64,000 bases of DNA from Bradyrhizobium sp. 132 (GTDB lineage Bacteria; Pseudomonadota; Alphaproteobacteria; Rhizobiales; Xanthobacteraceae), in NCBI RefSeq assembly GCF_023074185.1, contig NZ_JADPKY010000126.1, forward strand, positions 186,001-250,000, read 5' to 3'. The notes under the pieces are model-generated. The model was given only the letters and a program-made list of their open reading frames with translations, was not told the DNA's origin and made no database searches. Below, in pieces: positions 7,602-17,509 of this stretch (its first letter is position 1; every line of letters starts with the position of its first letter). Position numbers and translations under genes: made by a program.

Positions 7602-9701
7602 TTACTGGCCTCCAAGGCCGAACATGAACCAGGTGATCAGGCCGGCGGCACCGATCAGCATGGCGAACGCGTAGTGATAGAGATAGCCGGTCTGGATCTT
7701 CACGACGTTGCGGGTGACATCCAGCACGCGGGCCGAGATGCCGTCGGGGCCGAGGCCGTCGATGATGAAGCCGTCGCCCTTCTTCCAGAGCTGATAGCCG
7801 ATCCACTTCGCCGGACGGACAAAGATGAGATCGTAGAGCTCGTCGAAGTACCATTTGTTGAGCAGGAACTTGTACAGCATCGGCTGCGTGTTCGCGAGCT
7901 CGACCGGCAGATAGGGCCGGCGGATGTAGAACAGGTACGACACCAGGAAGCCCAGCACCATCATCACCGTCGGCAGGAAGGCGATGGTCTCGGGGATGTG
8001 GTGCATCCCCTCGATGATGTGCGGATTCATCTTCACGGACTCGCGGAAGAACTCCTCGATGCCGTGACCGGCAAACAGCTCCTTGAACGGGAAGCCGGCC
8101 AAGATAGAGCCGACCGCGAGCACGCCGATCGGGATCAGCATCCAGATCGGCGCTTCATGCGCAGCCTCGTAGTGATGCTCGTCCTGGGGCTCGCCGTGGA
8201 AGGTCTTGAAGATCAGGCGCCACGAATAGAACGAGGTCAGGCCGGCCGCGACGACCGTCATCACGAAGCCGTACATCGCGAACGGATTGTGCGAGGCGTA
8301 GGCGGACTCGATGATCGCGTCCTTGGAGAAATAGCCGGCGGTCAGCGGGAAGCCGGTGAGCGCGAGCGTGCCGACCACCATCACCGCGTAGGTGTAGGGG
8401 ATCTTGCGCCAGAGGCCGCCCATGTTGCGGATGTCCTGCTCGTGATGCATCGCGTAGATCACCGAGCCGGAGCCCAAGAACAAGAGCGCCTTGAAGAAGG
8501 CATGCGTGAACAAATGGAACATGCCGACCGAATAGGCCCCTGCTCCCATCGCCACGAACATGTAGCCGAGCTGCGAACAGGTCGAGTAAGCGACGATGCG
8601 CTTGATGTCGTTCTGGACGAGGCCGATGGTCGCCGCGAAGAACGCCGTTGTGGCGCCGAAGAACATCACGACGGCCTGCGCGTTCGGCGCGAGCTCGAAC
8701 AGCGGCGACAGGCGCGCCACCATGAACACACCGGCGGTGACCATGGTCGCCGCGTGGATCAGCGCCGACACCGGGGTCGGGCCCTCCATCGCGTCCGGCA
8801 ACCAGGTGTGCAGAAGGAACTGCGCCGATTTGCCCATCGCGCCCATGAACAGCAGCAGGCAGGTCAGGGTCAGCGCATCGGCGTGCCAGCCGAGGAAGTC
8901 GATGGTCTTGCCGGTCAGGCTCGGAGCTGCATGGAAGATGGTCTCGAAATCGGTCGAGCCGACCAGCAGGAAGATCGCGAAAATGCCGAGCGCGAAGCCG
9001 AAATCGCCGACGCGGTTGACCACGAAGGCCTTGATGGCGGCCGCGTTCGCCGACGGCTTCTGGTACCAGAAGCCGATCAGGAGATAGCTCGCCAGACCCA
9101 CGCCTTCCCAGCCGAAGAACAGCTGCACGAGGTTGTCCGCGGTCACCAGCATCAGCATGGCGAAGGTGAACAGGCTGAGATAGCCGAAGAAGCGCGGCCG
9201 GTTCGGGTCCTCGTCCATGTAGCCGATGGAATAGAGGTGCACGAGCGAGGACACGGTGGTGACCACCACCAGCATCACCGCGGTGAGCGTGTCGACCCGC
9301 AGCGTCCAGTAGACCTGGAGATCGCCGGAGAGAATCCACGGCAACAGCGGAATGCGCATGTCGTGGTGCATGAAGCCGACGTCGACCAGCGTCATCCAGG
9401 ACAGCGCCGCCGACACGAACAGGAACGCCGTGGTGATCAGCTCGGCGCCGCGCGAGCCCGCCGCGGGCGGCTCGGAGACGTGATGGTCGTCGTGGCCGTC
9501 GCCGGGCTCGTGATGGGACTCCTGGATGACCGATGCATCCTCGTTGATCGTATCGGACGCATGCGCCTGTGCGCCGTGTCCGTGATCATCGTGGTGCTCG
9601 ACCGTGTCGCCCGAGGGGTTGCGGGCATGCGCGCCGAACAGCGCGATCATGCCGGCCAGAATGGCCCCCAGCAGAGGCAGAAAGACGATTGCCTGGACCA
9701 T
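7602..9701 (-). CDS. nuoL: NADH-quinone oxidoreductase subunit L
   Basis: Distal proton-pumping subunit of complex I, inner membrane, with the long lateral helix at its C-terminus. 699 residues, in the normal range. Landmarks are WTLRVDTLTAVMLVVVTTVS, FLLHTWLPDAMEGPTPVSAL and KRIVAYSTCSQLGYMF. A His/Asp-rich, low-complexity loop (about 28-75, with HHDDHGHGAQ and HHEPGDGHDDHH) sits between the first two helices. That loop is longer than in E. coli and could bind metal, but no role is known to me. The gene is separated from nuoK by a palindromic repeat. Confidence 0.97.
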   Translation of the reverse strand: MVQAIVFLPLLGAILAGMIALFGAHARNPSGDTVEHHDDHGHGAQAHASDTINEDASVIQESHHEPGDGHDDHHVSEPPAAGSRGAELITTAFLFVSAALSWMTLVDVGFMHHDMRIPLLPWILSGDLQVYWTLRVDTLTAVMLVVVTTVSSLVHLYSIGYMDEDPNRPRFFGYLSLFTFAMLMLVTADNLVQLFFGWEGVGLASYLLIGFWYQKPSANAAAIKAFVVNRVGDFGFALGIFAIFLLVGSTDFETIFHAAPSLTGKTIDFLGWHADALTLTCLLLFMGAMGKSAQFLLHTWLPDAMEGPTPVSALIHAATMVTAGVFMVARLSPLFELAPNAQAVVMFFGATTAFFAATIGLVQNDIKRIVAYSTCSQLGYMFVAMGAGAYSVGMFHLFTHAFFKALLFLGSGSVIYAMHHEQDIRNMGGLWRKIPYTYAVMVVGTLALTGFPLTAGYFSKDAIIESAYASHNPFAMYGFVMTVVAAGLTSFYSWRLIFKTFHGEPQDEHHYEAAHEAPIWMLIPIGVLAVGSILAGFPFKELFAGHGIEEFFRESVKMNPHIIEGMHHIPETIAFLPTVMMVLGFLVSYLFYIRRPYLPVELANTQPMLYKFLLNKWYFDELYDLIFVRPAKWIGYQLWKKGDGFIIDGLGPDGISARVLDVTRNVVKIQTGYLYHYAFAMLIGAAGLITWFMFGLGGQ

Positions 9702-9716
9702 GACTTATTTCTCTTT

Positions 9717-9765
9717 GCGCATGATCTGACCGGAAAACCGGTATCCACTTTTCCGGATCATGCGC
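9717..9765. repeat. 49-bp palindromic repeat, copy 2
   Basis: Outer arms GCGCATGATC (9717-9726) and ATCATGCGC (9757-9765), inner arms CCGGAAAA (9730-9737) and TTTTCCGG (9749-9756). Same length and nearly the same sequence as the reverse complement of 2102-2150. It fills most of the 65-base gap between nuoK and nuoL, so it is transcribed inside the operon and would fold into a strong hairpin in the mRNA. Confidence 0.85.
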
Positions 9766-9766
9766 G

Positions 9767-10075
9767 TTAGCCCTTCATCAGATTGACGTCCTCAACCGCG
9801 ATCGAGCCGCGGTTGCGGAAATAGACCACCAGGATGGCGAGACCGATCGCGGCTTCGGCGGCCGCGACGGTGAGCACAAGAAGCGCGAAGACCTGCCCAA
9901 CGATATCGCCGAGGAAGGTCGAGAACGCCACGAGGTTGATGTTGACCGCGAGCAGGATCAGCTCGATCGACATCAGGATGACGATGATGTTCTTGCGGTT
10001 CAGGAAGATGCCGAGGATCCCGAGCGTGAACAGGATCGCGCCGACCGCAAGATAGTGTCCGAGCCCGATCGTCAT
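9767..10075 (-). CDS. nuoK: NADH-quinone oxidoreductase subunit K
   Basis: Small three-helix membrane subunit of complex I that carries part of the proton path. 102 residues from the ATG at 10075, which overlaps the nuoJ stop as ATGA; a three-codon longer start exists but would extend into nuoJ. The conserved membrane glutamates lie in MSIELILLAVN and AAAEAAIGLAI. Length and sequence are typical. Confidence 0.96.
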   Translation of the reverse strand: MTIGLGHYLAVGAILFTLGILGIFLNRKNIIVILMSIELILLAVNINLVAFSTFLGDIVGQVFALLVLTVAAAEAAIGLAILVVYFRNRGSIAVEDVNLMKG

Positions 10076-10710
10076 TTCACCCACTCCGCCGCGTCAGAGT
10101 CCTGGAGCCCCTGCCCCGGCGCCACCTTGCGTATCGCCATCGCAATTTCGGGCGTGCGGGCGTTCTGAACGTTGATGTCCTGCCGCTTGACGCTCGCCTT
10201 GTGCCGCAGCGTCAGCACGATGGCACCGATCATGGCAACCAGCAGCACCATGCCCGAGAGCTGGAAGTAGTGGATGTACTTCGTATAAAGCACCAGGCCG
10301 AGCGCCTCGGTGTTCGAGACATTGGTCGGGATCGCCGCCGTGATCGTCTTGGCGACGCCGGGGTTGATGACCCAGAAGCCGACCGTGAGCAGCAGCTCGA
10401 ACAGGAAGATGCCGCCGATCACGAGGCCGACCGGCAGGTACTCGATGAAGCCCTCGCGCAGCTCGAGGAAATCGACGTCGAGCATCATGATCACGAACAG
10501 GAACAGCACGGCGACGGCGCCGACGTAGACGACGATCAGGATCATCGCCAGGAATTCGGCGCCCATCAGCACGAACAGGCCGGAGGCGTTGACGAAGGCC
10601 AGGATCAGGTACAGCACGGAGTGCACGGGATTGCGCGAGACAATCACCATCACCGCCGAGGCGACGCAGACGCCGGCGAAGAGATAGAAGAACAGCGCGG
10701 GAAGGATCAT
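10072..10710 (-). CDS. nuoJ: NADH-quinone oxidoreductase subunit J
   Basis: Five-helix membrane subunit of complex I. 212 residues. The conserved YVGAVAVLFLFVIMML stretch of helix 3 is present at about 60-76. The C-terminal tail (about 165-212) is hydrophilic and ends DSDAAEWVK. It is followed by nuoK with an ATGA overlap and preceded by nuoI with a 9-base gap. Confidence 0.96.
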   Translation of the reverse strand: MILPALFFYLFAGVCVASAVMVIVSRNPVHSVLYLILAFVNASGLFVLMGAEFLAMILIVVYVGAVAVLFLFVIMMLDVDFLELREGFIEYLPVGLVIGGIFLFELLLTVGFWVINPGVAKTITAAIPTNVSNTEALGLVLYTKYIHYFQLSGMVLLVAMIGAIVLTLRHKASVKRQDINVQNARTPEIAMAIRKVAPGQGLQDSDAAEWVK

Positions 10711-10719
10711 GCTCTCATC

Positions 10720-11214
10720 TCACCGGTACGGCGCGTCGAGCTCGATCGCTTTCGCGATCTCGCGTTCCCAGCGGTCGCCGTTGGCGAGCAGCTTGGCCTT
10801 GTCATAGAACAGTTCCTCGCGGGTCTCGGTCGCGAACTCGAAGTTCGGGCCTTCGACGATCGCATCGACCGGACAGGACTCCTGGCAGAGGCCGCAATAG
10901 ATGCATTTCACCATGTCGATGTCGTAGCGCACGGTACGGCGGGTGCCGTCGTTGCGCCGCGGGCCGGCCTCGATGGTGATGGCCTGCGCCGGGCACACCG
11001 CTTCGCAGAGCTTGCAGGCGATGCAGCGCTCTTCACCATTCGGATAGCGGCGCAGCACGTGCTCGCCGCGGAAGCGCGGCGAGATCGGGCCCTTCTCGAA
11101 CGGATAGTTCAGTGTCGGCTTCGGCTGGAAGAAATAGCGCATGGCGAGGAAGAACGCCGAGACGAATTCCGACAGCAGAAGCGACCGTGCAGTGGCGTTG
11201 ATGTTGATACCCAT
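10720..11214 (-). CDS. nuoI: NADH-quinone oxidoreductase subunit I (2x 4Fe-4S)
   Basis: Peripheral-arm ferredoxin-like subunit that passes electrons through clusters N6a and N6b. 164 residues from the ATG at 11214. Two complete CxxCxxCxxxCP motifs are visible: CIACKLCEAVCP (64-75) and CIYCGLCQESCP (104-115). A longer open frame in this phase is a shadow of nuoH. It follows nuoH by 8 bases. Confidence 0.97.
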   Translation of the reverse strand: MGININATARSLLLSEFVSAFFLAMRYFFQPKPTLNYPFEKGPISPRFRGEHVLRRYPNGEERCIACKLCEAVCPAQAITIEAGPRRNDGTRRTVRYDIDMVKCIYCGLCQESCPVDAIVEGPNFEFATETREELFYDKAKLLANGDRWEREIAKAIELDAPYR

Positions 11215-11222
11215 GACGGCCC

Positions 11223-12290
11223 TCACTTCGGCGCGATGCCGGCGAAATGCAGCACTCCGGCCACCACGATCACCATCGCCAGCGACAGCGGCAGGAACAC
11301 TTTCCAGCCGAGGCGCATCAGTTGATCGTAGCGGTAGCGCGGCACGATCGCCTTGGCCATCGCGAACAGGAAGAACATGAAAAACAGTTTTAGCGAGAAC
11401 CAGATGATCCCCGGCACCCAGTTGAACGGCGGCAGGTCCACCGGCGGCAGCCAGCCTCCGAGGAACAGGATCGTCGCCATCGCGCACATCGTGGCAATCG
11501 CGACATACTCGCCGAGCATGAACAGCAGATACGGCGTCGAGCCGTATTCGACCATGAAGCCGGCCACGAGCTCGGATTCCGCTTCGACCAGGTCGAACGG
11601 CGGGCGGTTGGTTTCCGCCAGAGCCGAGACGTAGAAGATCACGAACATCGGGAACAGCGGCCAAACATACCAGTTCAGGATGGTGAGCTGCGGCAACCCG
11701 ATCAGGCTGGCGAGGCCGCGGACATGCTGGGCCTCGACCACCGCGGAGAGGTTCAGCGTGCCGGCGCAGAGCAGCACCGTGATGATGACGAAGCCGATCG
11801 AGACTTCATACGACACCATCTGCGCCGCCGAGCGCAGCGCCGCCAGGAACGGGTACTTCGAGTTCGACGACCAGCCCGCCATGATGATGCCGTAGATCGA
11901 CAGCGACGAGATCGCGAAGATGAAGAGGACGCCGACATTGATGTCGGAAATCACCCAGCCGAGATTAGTCGGGATCACCGCCCACGCGGCGAGCGCGAGC
12001 ACGCACGACACCAAGGGAGCAAGAAGGAACACGCCCTTGTTGGCGCCGGACGGAATGATCGGCTCCTTCAGCACGAACTTCAGGAGATCGGCGAAGGACT
12101 GCAGCAGACCCCAGGGACCGACCACGTTCGGACCGCGGCGTATCTGCACCGCCGCCCAGATCTTGCGGTCGGCGAGCAGGATGTAGGCGATCGCCACCAG
12201 CAGGACGACCAGCACCAGGACGCTCTCCGCGATCATGATGATCAGCGGCCAGAGGAACCCGGTCCAGAATGCGCTTTCGAAGAATTCCAT
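11223..12290 (-). CDS. nuoH: NADH-quinone oxidoreductase subunit H
   Basis: Membrane subunit at the junction of the two complex I arms; it forms part of the quinone site. 355 residues, about 8-9 helices. Family hallmarks are RRGPNVVGPWGLLQSFADLLK (about 52-72) and the acidic loop ETNRPPFDLVEAESELVAGF. It is 4 bases from nuoG and 8 bases from nuoI. Confidence 0.97.
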   Translation of the reverse strand: MEFFESAFWTGFLWPLIIMIAESVLVLVVLLVAIAYILLADRKIWAAVQIRRGPNVVGPWGLLQSFADLLKFVLKEPIIPSGANKGVFLLAPLVSCVLALAAWAVIPTNLGWVISDINVGVLFIFAISSLSIYGIIMAGWSSNSKYPFLAALRSAAQMVSYEVSIGFVIITVLLCAGTLNLSAVVEAQHVRGLASLIGLPQLTILNWYVWPLFPMFVIFYVSALAETNRPPFDLVEAESELVAGFMVEYGSTPYLLFMLGEYVAIATMCAMATILFLGGWLPPVDLPPFNWVPGIIWFSLKLFFMFFLFAMAKAIVPRYRYDQLMRLGWKVFLPLSLAMVIVVAGVLHFAGIAPK

Positions 12291-12294
12291 CAGC

Positions 12295-14370
12295 TCACTC
12301 CGCTGCGGTCAGCATCTGCCCGGAGGCAAGCCGCGAACACTCCGCCATCACGGCGGACGCACGCGCGATTGGGTTGGTCAAATAGAAGTCCTCGACCAGC
12401 GGCTTGAACGGCGCCTTCTCCATCGTGCCGCCCTTGCCCGCGAGTTTCTTGATCTGGTCGGCGGAGCCGGCCTCGATCTGGTCGAGACGGATTAGATGCG
12501 GCACGGCCTTGAAGATCGCCTGGCGCAGGGCCGAAAGCGAGTCGTAGCCGAGCTTCTTGCCGAGCGCCTCCGACAGCGCGCGGACAATCGCCCAGTCCTC
12601 GCGGGCCTCGCCCGGCGGGAACGCGGCGCGGCCGGTCATCTGCACGCGGCCTTCGGTGTTGACGTAGATCGCGGACTTCTCGGTATAGGCGGCTGCCGGC
12701 AGGATCACGTCGGCGCGATGCGCGCCGCGGTCGCCGTGGGTGCCGATATAGACGACGAAGGTGCCGTCCGACGGCTTGATCTCGTCGGCGCCGAGCAGAA
12801 ACAGCAGGTCGAGCGTCCCGAACGTCGTCATCTGCGCCGCGTTAAGCCCGCCCTGACCGGCGACAAAGCCGATATCCAGCGCACCGACGCGCGAAGCGCT
12901 CTCATGCAGTACGCCAAAGCCGTTCCAGCCGTCCTTGAGCGCGCCGACGTCGAGCGCAAGCTCGGCGGCGGCGGCGAGAATAGCAGCGCCGTCGTGGCGC
13001 GAGGCCGCGCCCGCACCGACCAGGATGATCGGGTTCTTGGCGTTCTTCAGCACGTCCATGAAGGAGTGCTTGCCAGCCGCGAGTTCACCGAGCGTCTCGG
13101 TGCCCGCGCCGAGATGGTCATAATCGTAGGTCAGGTCGTCCTTGGCGCCGATCACGCCGACCTTGAAGCCGCCGGCGCGCCAGCGCTTGCGGATGCGGGC
13201 ATTGAACACGGCCGCCTCTTTCCGCGGATTGGCGCCGATGATCAGCAGCGCGTCGGCCTGCTCGACGCCCACCAGCGTCGGATTGAAGATGTAGGAGCCG
13301 CGGCCGAGCGCGGGGTCGAAGGCGTCGCCGCCCTGCACCGCCAGATTGCCCGAGCCGTATTTGGCCAGCAGGTCCTTCAGCGCGAACATTTCCTCGACGC
13401 CGGCGAGGTCGCCCGCGATCGCGCCGATGCGCTTGCCGTCGGTGCGCGCCGCTTTCGCGGCGATCGCGGCAAAGGCTTCGGGCCAGCTTGCCGCCCGCAG
13501 CTTGCCGGCTTCGCGGATATAGGGCCGGTCAAGGCGCTGGGTGCGCAGGCCGTCGACGACGTGGCGGGTCTTGTCCGAGATCCACTCCTCGTTCACGGCC
13601 TCGTTGATGCGCGGCAGGATACGCATCACTTCGCGGCCGCGGGTGTCGACGCGGATCGCGGATCCGATGCCGTCCGTCACGTCGATCGACTGGGTCTTGC
13701 CGAGCTCCCACGGGCGTGCGGCGAAAGCATAAGGCTTCGAGGTCAGCGCACCGACCGGGCAGATGTCAACGAGATTGCCCTGCAACTCCGACGTCAGCGC
13801 GTGCTCGAGATAGGTCGTGATCTCCATGTCCTCGCCGCGGCCGGTCGCGCCCATTTCAGGGGCGCCGGCCACTTCCGCCGAGAAGCGGACGCAGCGGGTG
13901 CACTGGATGCAGCGGTTCATCGAGGTCTTGACCAGCGCGCCGAGATATTTGTCCTCGACCGCGCGCTTGTTCTCGGCGAAGCGGCTGGTGTCGACACCAT
14001 AGCCCATCGCCTGGTCCTGCAGATCGCACTCGCCACCCTGGTCGCAGATCGGACAGTCCAGCGGATGGTTGATGAGAAGGAATTCCATCACGCCTTCGCG
14101 CGCCTTCTTCACCATCGGCGAACGCGTGGAAATTTCCGGCGGTTCGCCCTTGGGACCCGGACGGCAATCGCGCACGCCCCAGGCGCAGCTTGCGACCGGC
14201 TTCGGGCCGCCCTTCACCTCGACGAGGCACATCCGGCAATTGCCGGCGATCGACAGCCGCTCGTGATAGCAGAAGCGCGGAATCTCGGCGCCGGCCGCCT
14301 CGCACGCCTGAAGCAGCGTGTATTCGGCGGGGACATCGATCTCTTTGCCGTCGATGATGAGCTTGGTCAT
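12295..14370 (-). CDS. nuoG: NADH-quinone oxidoreductase subunit G
   Basis: Iron-sulfur subunit of the NADH module. 691 residues. N-terminal ferredoxin domain with CYHERLSIAGNCRMC near 34-48, then the HxxxC-type ligand region CPICDQGGECDLQ (about 105-117), a CIQCTRC motif and CPVGALTSKPY for the 4Fe-4S clusters, followed by a molybdopterin-oxidoreductase-like C-terminal domain that in this family binds no molybdenum cofactor. It follows nuoF by 5 bases. Confidence 0.97.
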   Translation of the reverse strand: MTKLIIDGKEIDVPAEYTLLQACEAAGAEIPRFCYHERLSIAGNCRMCLVEVKGGPKPVASCAWGVRDCRPGPKGEPPEISTRSPMVKKAREGVMEFLLINHPLDCPICDQGGECDLQDQAMGYGVDTSRFAENKRAVEDKYLGALVKTSMNRCIQCTRCVRFSAEVAGAPEMGATGRGEDMEITTYLEHALTSELQGNLVDICPVGALTSKPYAFAARPWELGKTQSIDVTDGIGSAIRVDTRGREVMRILPRINEAVNEEWISDKTRHVVDGLRTQRLDRPYIREAGKLRAASWPEAFAAIAAKAARTDGKRIGAIAGDLAGVEEMFALKDLLAKYGSGNLAVQGGDAFDPALGRGSYIFNPTLVGVEQADALLIIGANPRKEAAVFNARIRKRWRAGGFKVGVIGAKDDLTYDYDHLGAGTETLGELAAGKHSFMDVLKNAKNPIILVGAGAASRHDGAAILAAAAELALDVGALKDGWNGFGVLHESASRVGALDIGFVAGQGGLNAAQMTTFGTLDLLFLLGADEIKPSDGTFVVYIGTHGDRGAHRADVILPAAAYTEKSAIYVNTEGRVQMTGRAAFPPGEAREDWAIVRALSEALGKKLGYDSLSALRQAIFKAVPHLIRLDQIEAGSADQIKKLAGKGGTMEKAPFKPLVEDFYLTNPIARASAVMAECSRLASGQMLTAAE

Positions 14371-14375
14371 TCTCT

Positions 14376-15701
<1,326 letters not shown>

Positions 15702-15716
15702 GTCAGTGCTTTCCGA

Positions 15717-15923
15717 TCAACGGTTGGCTTGCTTGTAGGCAAGCCCGGCGGCGCAGACGGCGAAGGTCAACGCCCAGAGCAGACTGGATTCCAGCGGCGC
15801 GTTCAGAGCGAAGCGCTGAAGCAGGAAAATGAATGTGGCCGCCGCGGCGGAATGCATTGCGATGAAGCCCCACTTCTTCACAACACTGCTCCCTTCAACG
15901 ACTGACGACGAGAGATCACGCAT
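15717..15923 (-). CDS. 68-aa two-helix membrane protein inside the nuo operon
   Basis: I do not recognise it. The 68 residues contain two hydrophobic segments (about 18-38 and 46-63) and end in a basic tail (YKQANR). Its ATG overlaps the nuoE stop as TGATG, and the nuoE codons just upstream contain AAGGAGGT, a full match to the 16S rRNA anti-Shine-Dalgarno, six bases before the overlap. That strong site supports real translation. The position between nuoE and nuoF suggests a role linked to complex I assembly or stability, but this is inference only. E. coli and most nuo operons have no gene here. Confidence 0.72.
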   Translation of the reverse strand: MRDLSSSVVEGSSVVKKWGFIAMHSAAAATFIFLLQRFALNAPLESSLLWALTFAVCAAGLAYKQANR

Positions 15924-16534
15924 CAGGTGACCTCCTTAAGTGTGGTCGGCCCGCCCGTCGGCGCCGAGAACTGGCGGCCGTTCTGCGGGCCGGGCTTGGG
16001 CGGATTGCCCGAAGCAAAGCCGTCGAGCACCTTGCCGAAGCTTTCCTTGGTCAAATCCTCATAGGTATCCTTGCCGATCAGCACCATCGGCGCGTTCACG
16101 CAGGCACCGAGGCACTCCACCTCTTCCCAGCTGAAATTGCCGTCCTTGGAGAGATGGAAGGGCTCGTGATGGATGCGGTGCTCGCAGACGTGGATCAGAT
16201 CCTCGGCGCCGCGCAGGCGGCACGGCGTGGTGCCGCAGACCTGGACGTGGGCCTTCTTGCCGACGGGGGCCAGCTGGAACATCGTGTAGAAGGTCGCGAC
16301 CTCGAGCACGCGGATATAGGGCATGTCGAGCATGTCGGCGACGACGCGGATGGCGGCTTCCGAGACCCAGCCGTCGTGCTGCTCCTGCGCCCGCCAGAGG
16401 ATGGCGATGACCGCCGAAGCCTGGCGTCCGGCCGGATATTTCGCGATCTGCTGCTTGGCAAACGCGAGGTTCTCCTCCGTCAACGCAAAGCTCGCGGGCT
16501 GGACTTCCTTCGGTGCTAATCGGCGAACGGACAT
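15923..16534 (-). CDS. nuoE: NADH-quinone oxidoreductase subunit E
   Basis: 2Fe-2S thioredoxin-like subunit of the NADH module (cluster N1a). 203 residues. Cluster ligands are seen in VCGTTPCRLRG and ECLGACVNAPM. The C-terminus (about 170-203) carries a Gly/Pro/Ser-rich extension. In transcription order it follows the FkbM-type methyltransferase gene by 12 bases, not nuoD directly. Confidence 0.96.
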   Translation of the reverse strand: MSVRRLAPKEVQPASFALTEENLAFAKQQIAKYPAGRQASAVIAILWRAQEQHDGWVSEAAIRVVADMLDMPYIRVLEVATFYTMFQLAPVGKKAHVQVCGTTPCRLRGAEDLIHVCEHRIHHEPFHLSKDGNFSWEEVECLGACVNAPMVLIGKDTYEDLTKESFGKVLDGFASGNPPKPGPQNGRQFSAPTGGPTTLKEVT

Positions 16535-16546
16535 TTCTTCAATCTC

Positions 16547-17509
16547 TCACTGCATGCGGCGCGCGGTTTTGGCATTCAGGGCTTCGATCCTGTCCTGCCA
16601 GAATGCGCTTGCGGTGCCGAAAACGTTGTAGCCGACGTGGGTCGAGACCTTGATGCGATCGAGGATCGACAGTTCGGTCACGGTCTCCATCCGGTTGCTG
16701 CGCGGATCGAACACGATCAGCTTCAGCGGGGTGTGTTCAAGGATGTAGCGCGACACCGCATGCGAGCGGTCGCTGCCGTGCTCTTCGCACATGATGACGC
16801 TGTCGGCCTGGAGCAGCCGGGCGCCGCCCTTGATCGCCTCGATCTCGACGCCCTCGACGTCAAGCTTGATCAGGTACTTGCCGCTGGCGGCAACCTTGCC
16901 GTCGTCGATGAGATTGTCGAGCGCGGTCACAGGCACGTCCTCGCCGCCCGCCGACGCACCGCCGGCAATGCTGAAGGCCTCGTGCTTGGTGCCGGACAGA
17001 CGCGCGGTGCCGCGGCCCGCGCCGATCGCGCATTTCATGGTCTCGAAGCGATTGCCGTTGACGCGGGCGTTGTTGGCGAGCTTCGGATAGTTCTGACCCG
17101 ACGGCTCGATCGCAATCGCCATGTGCGAGCCGAACGGCTTGCTCGACACCAGCACCGACCAATAGCCGTAATTGGCGCCGCAATCGAGCAGCGTGTAGTC
17201 GACGTCGATGGAGTCGGCGAACAACAGCTCCAGTTCGTCCTCGTAATTGTAGGAGCGATTGAGCAGCTTGCTCCAGTAACCGTCGCCGTAAGGGAATTCG
17301 AACACAGCGTCGGGGTTGAGCTTGATCGCGATGTTGCGCTCGGTCAGCGTCTTCCGCAGCAGGTTCGCGCAGGCGATGTAGCCCATATGCGAGAAGTGCG
17401 ACGAGATCTTCGATCCCGTCACCAGCGCCAAGGCAGCCGTCCGCTCCCACAGGTTGGCCCCTTCAAGGGCCCCCGAGGCACGGTCAAACTGGATTGGCGC
17501 CTGCGCCAT
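16547..17509 (-). CDS. FkbM-family SAM-dependent methyltransferase inserted between nuoD and nuoE
   Basis: 320 residues. The class I methyltransferase core shows motif I DCGANYGYW (109-117), an acidic strand end IAIEPS (132-137), and the FkbM-typical KLDVEGVEIEAI near 230. FkbM enzymes methylate hydroxyl groups of sugars, lipids or secondary metabolites; the substrate here cannot be told. The ATG at 17509 overlaps the nuoD stop as TGATG, with a GGAGAGG ribosome site upstream, so translation is coupled to nuoD. A nearby frame that extends further upstream is a nuoD shadow. Its presence inside the complex I operon suggests modification of a subunit or of a lipid/quinone, which is only a guess. 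Confidence 0.85.
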   Translation of the reverse strand: MAQAPIQFDRASGALEGANLWERTAALALVTGSKISSHFSHMGYIACANLLRKTLTERNIAIKLNPDAVFEFPYGDGYWSKLLNRSYNYEDELELLFADSIDVDYTLLDCGANYGYWSVLVSSKPFGSHMAIAIEPSGQNYPKLANNARVNGNRFETMKCAIGAGRGTARLSGTKHEAFSIAGGASAGGEDVPVTALDNLIDDGKVAASGKYLIKLDVEGVEIEAIKGGARLLQADSVIMCEEHGSDRSHAVSRYILEHTPLKLIVFDPRSNRMETVTELSILDRIKVSTHVGYNVFGTASAFWQDRIEALNAKTARRMQ

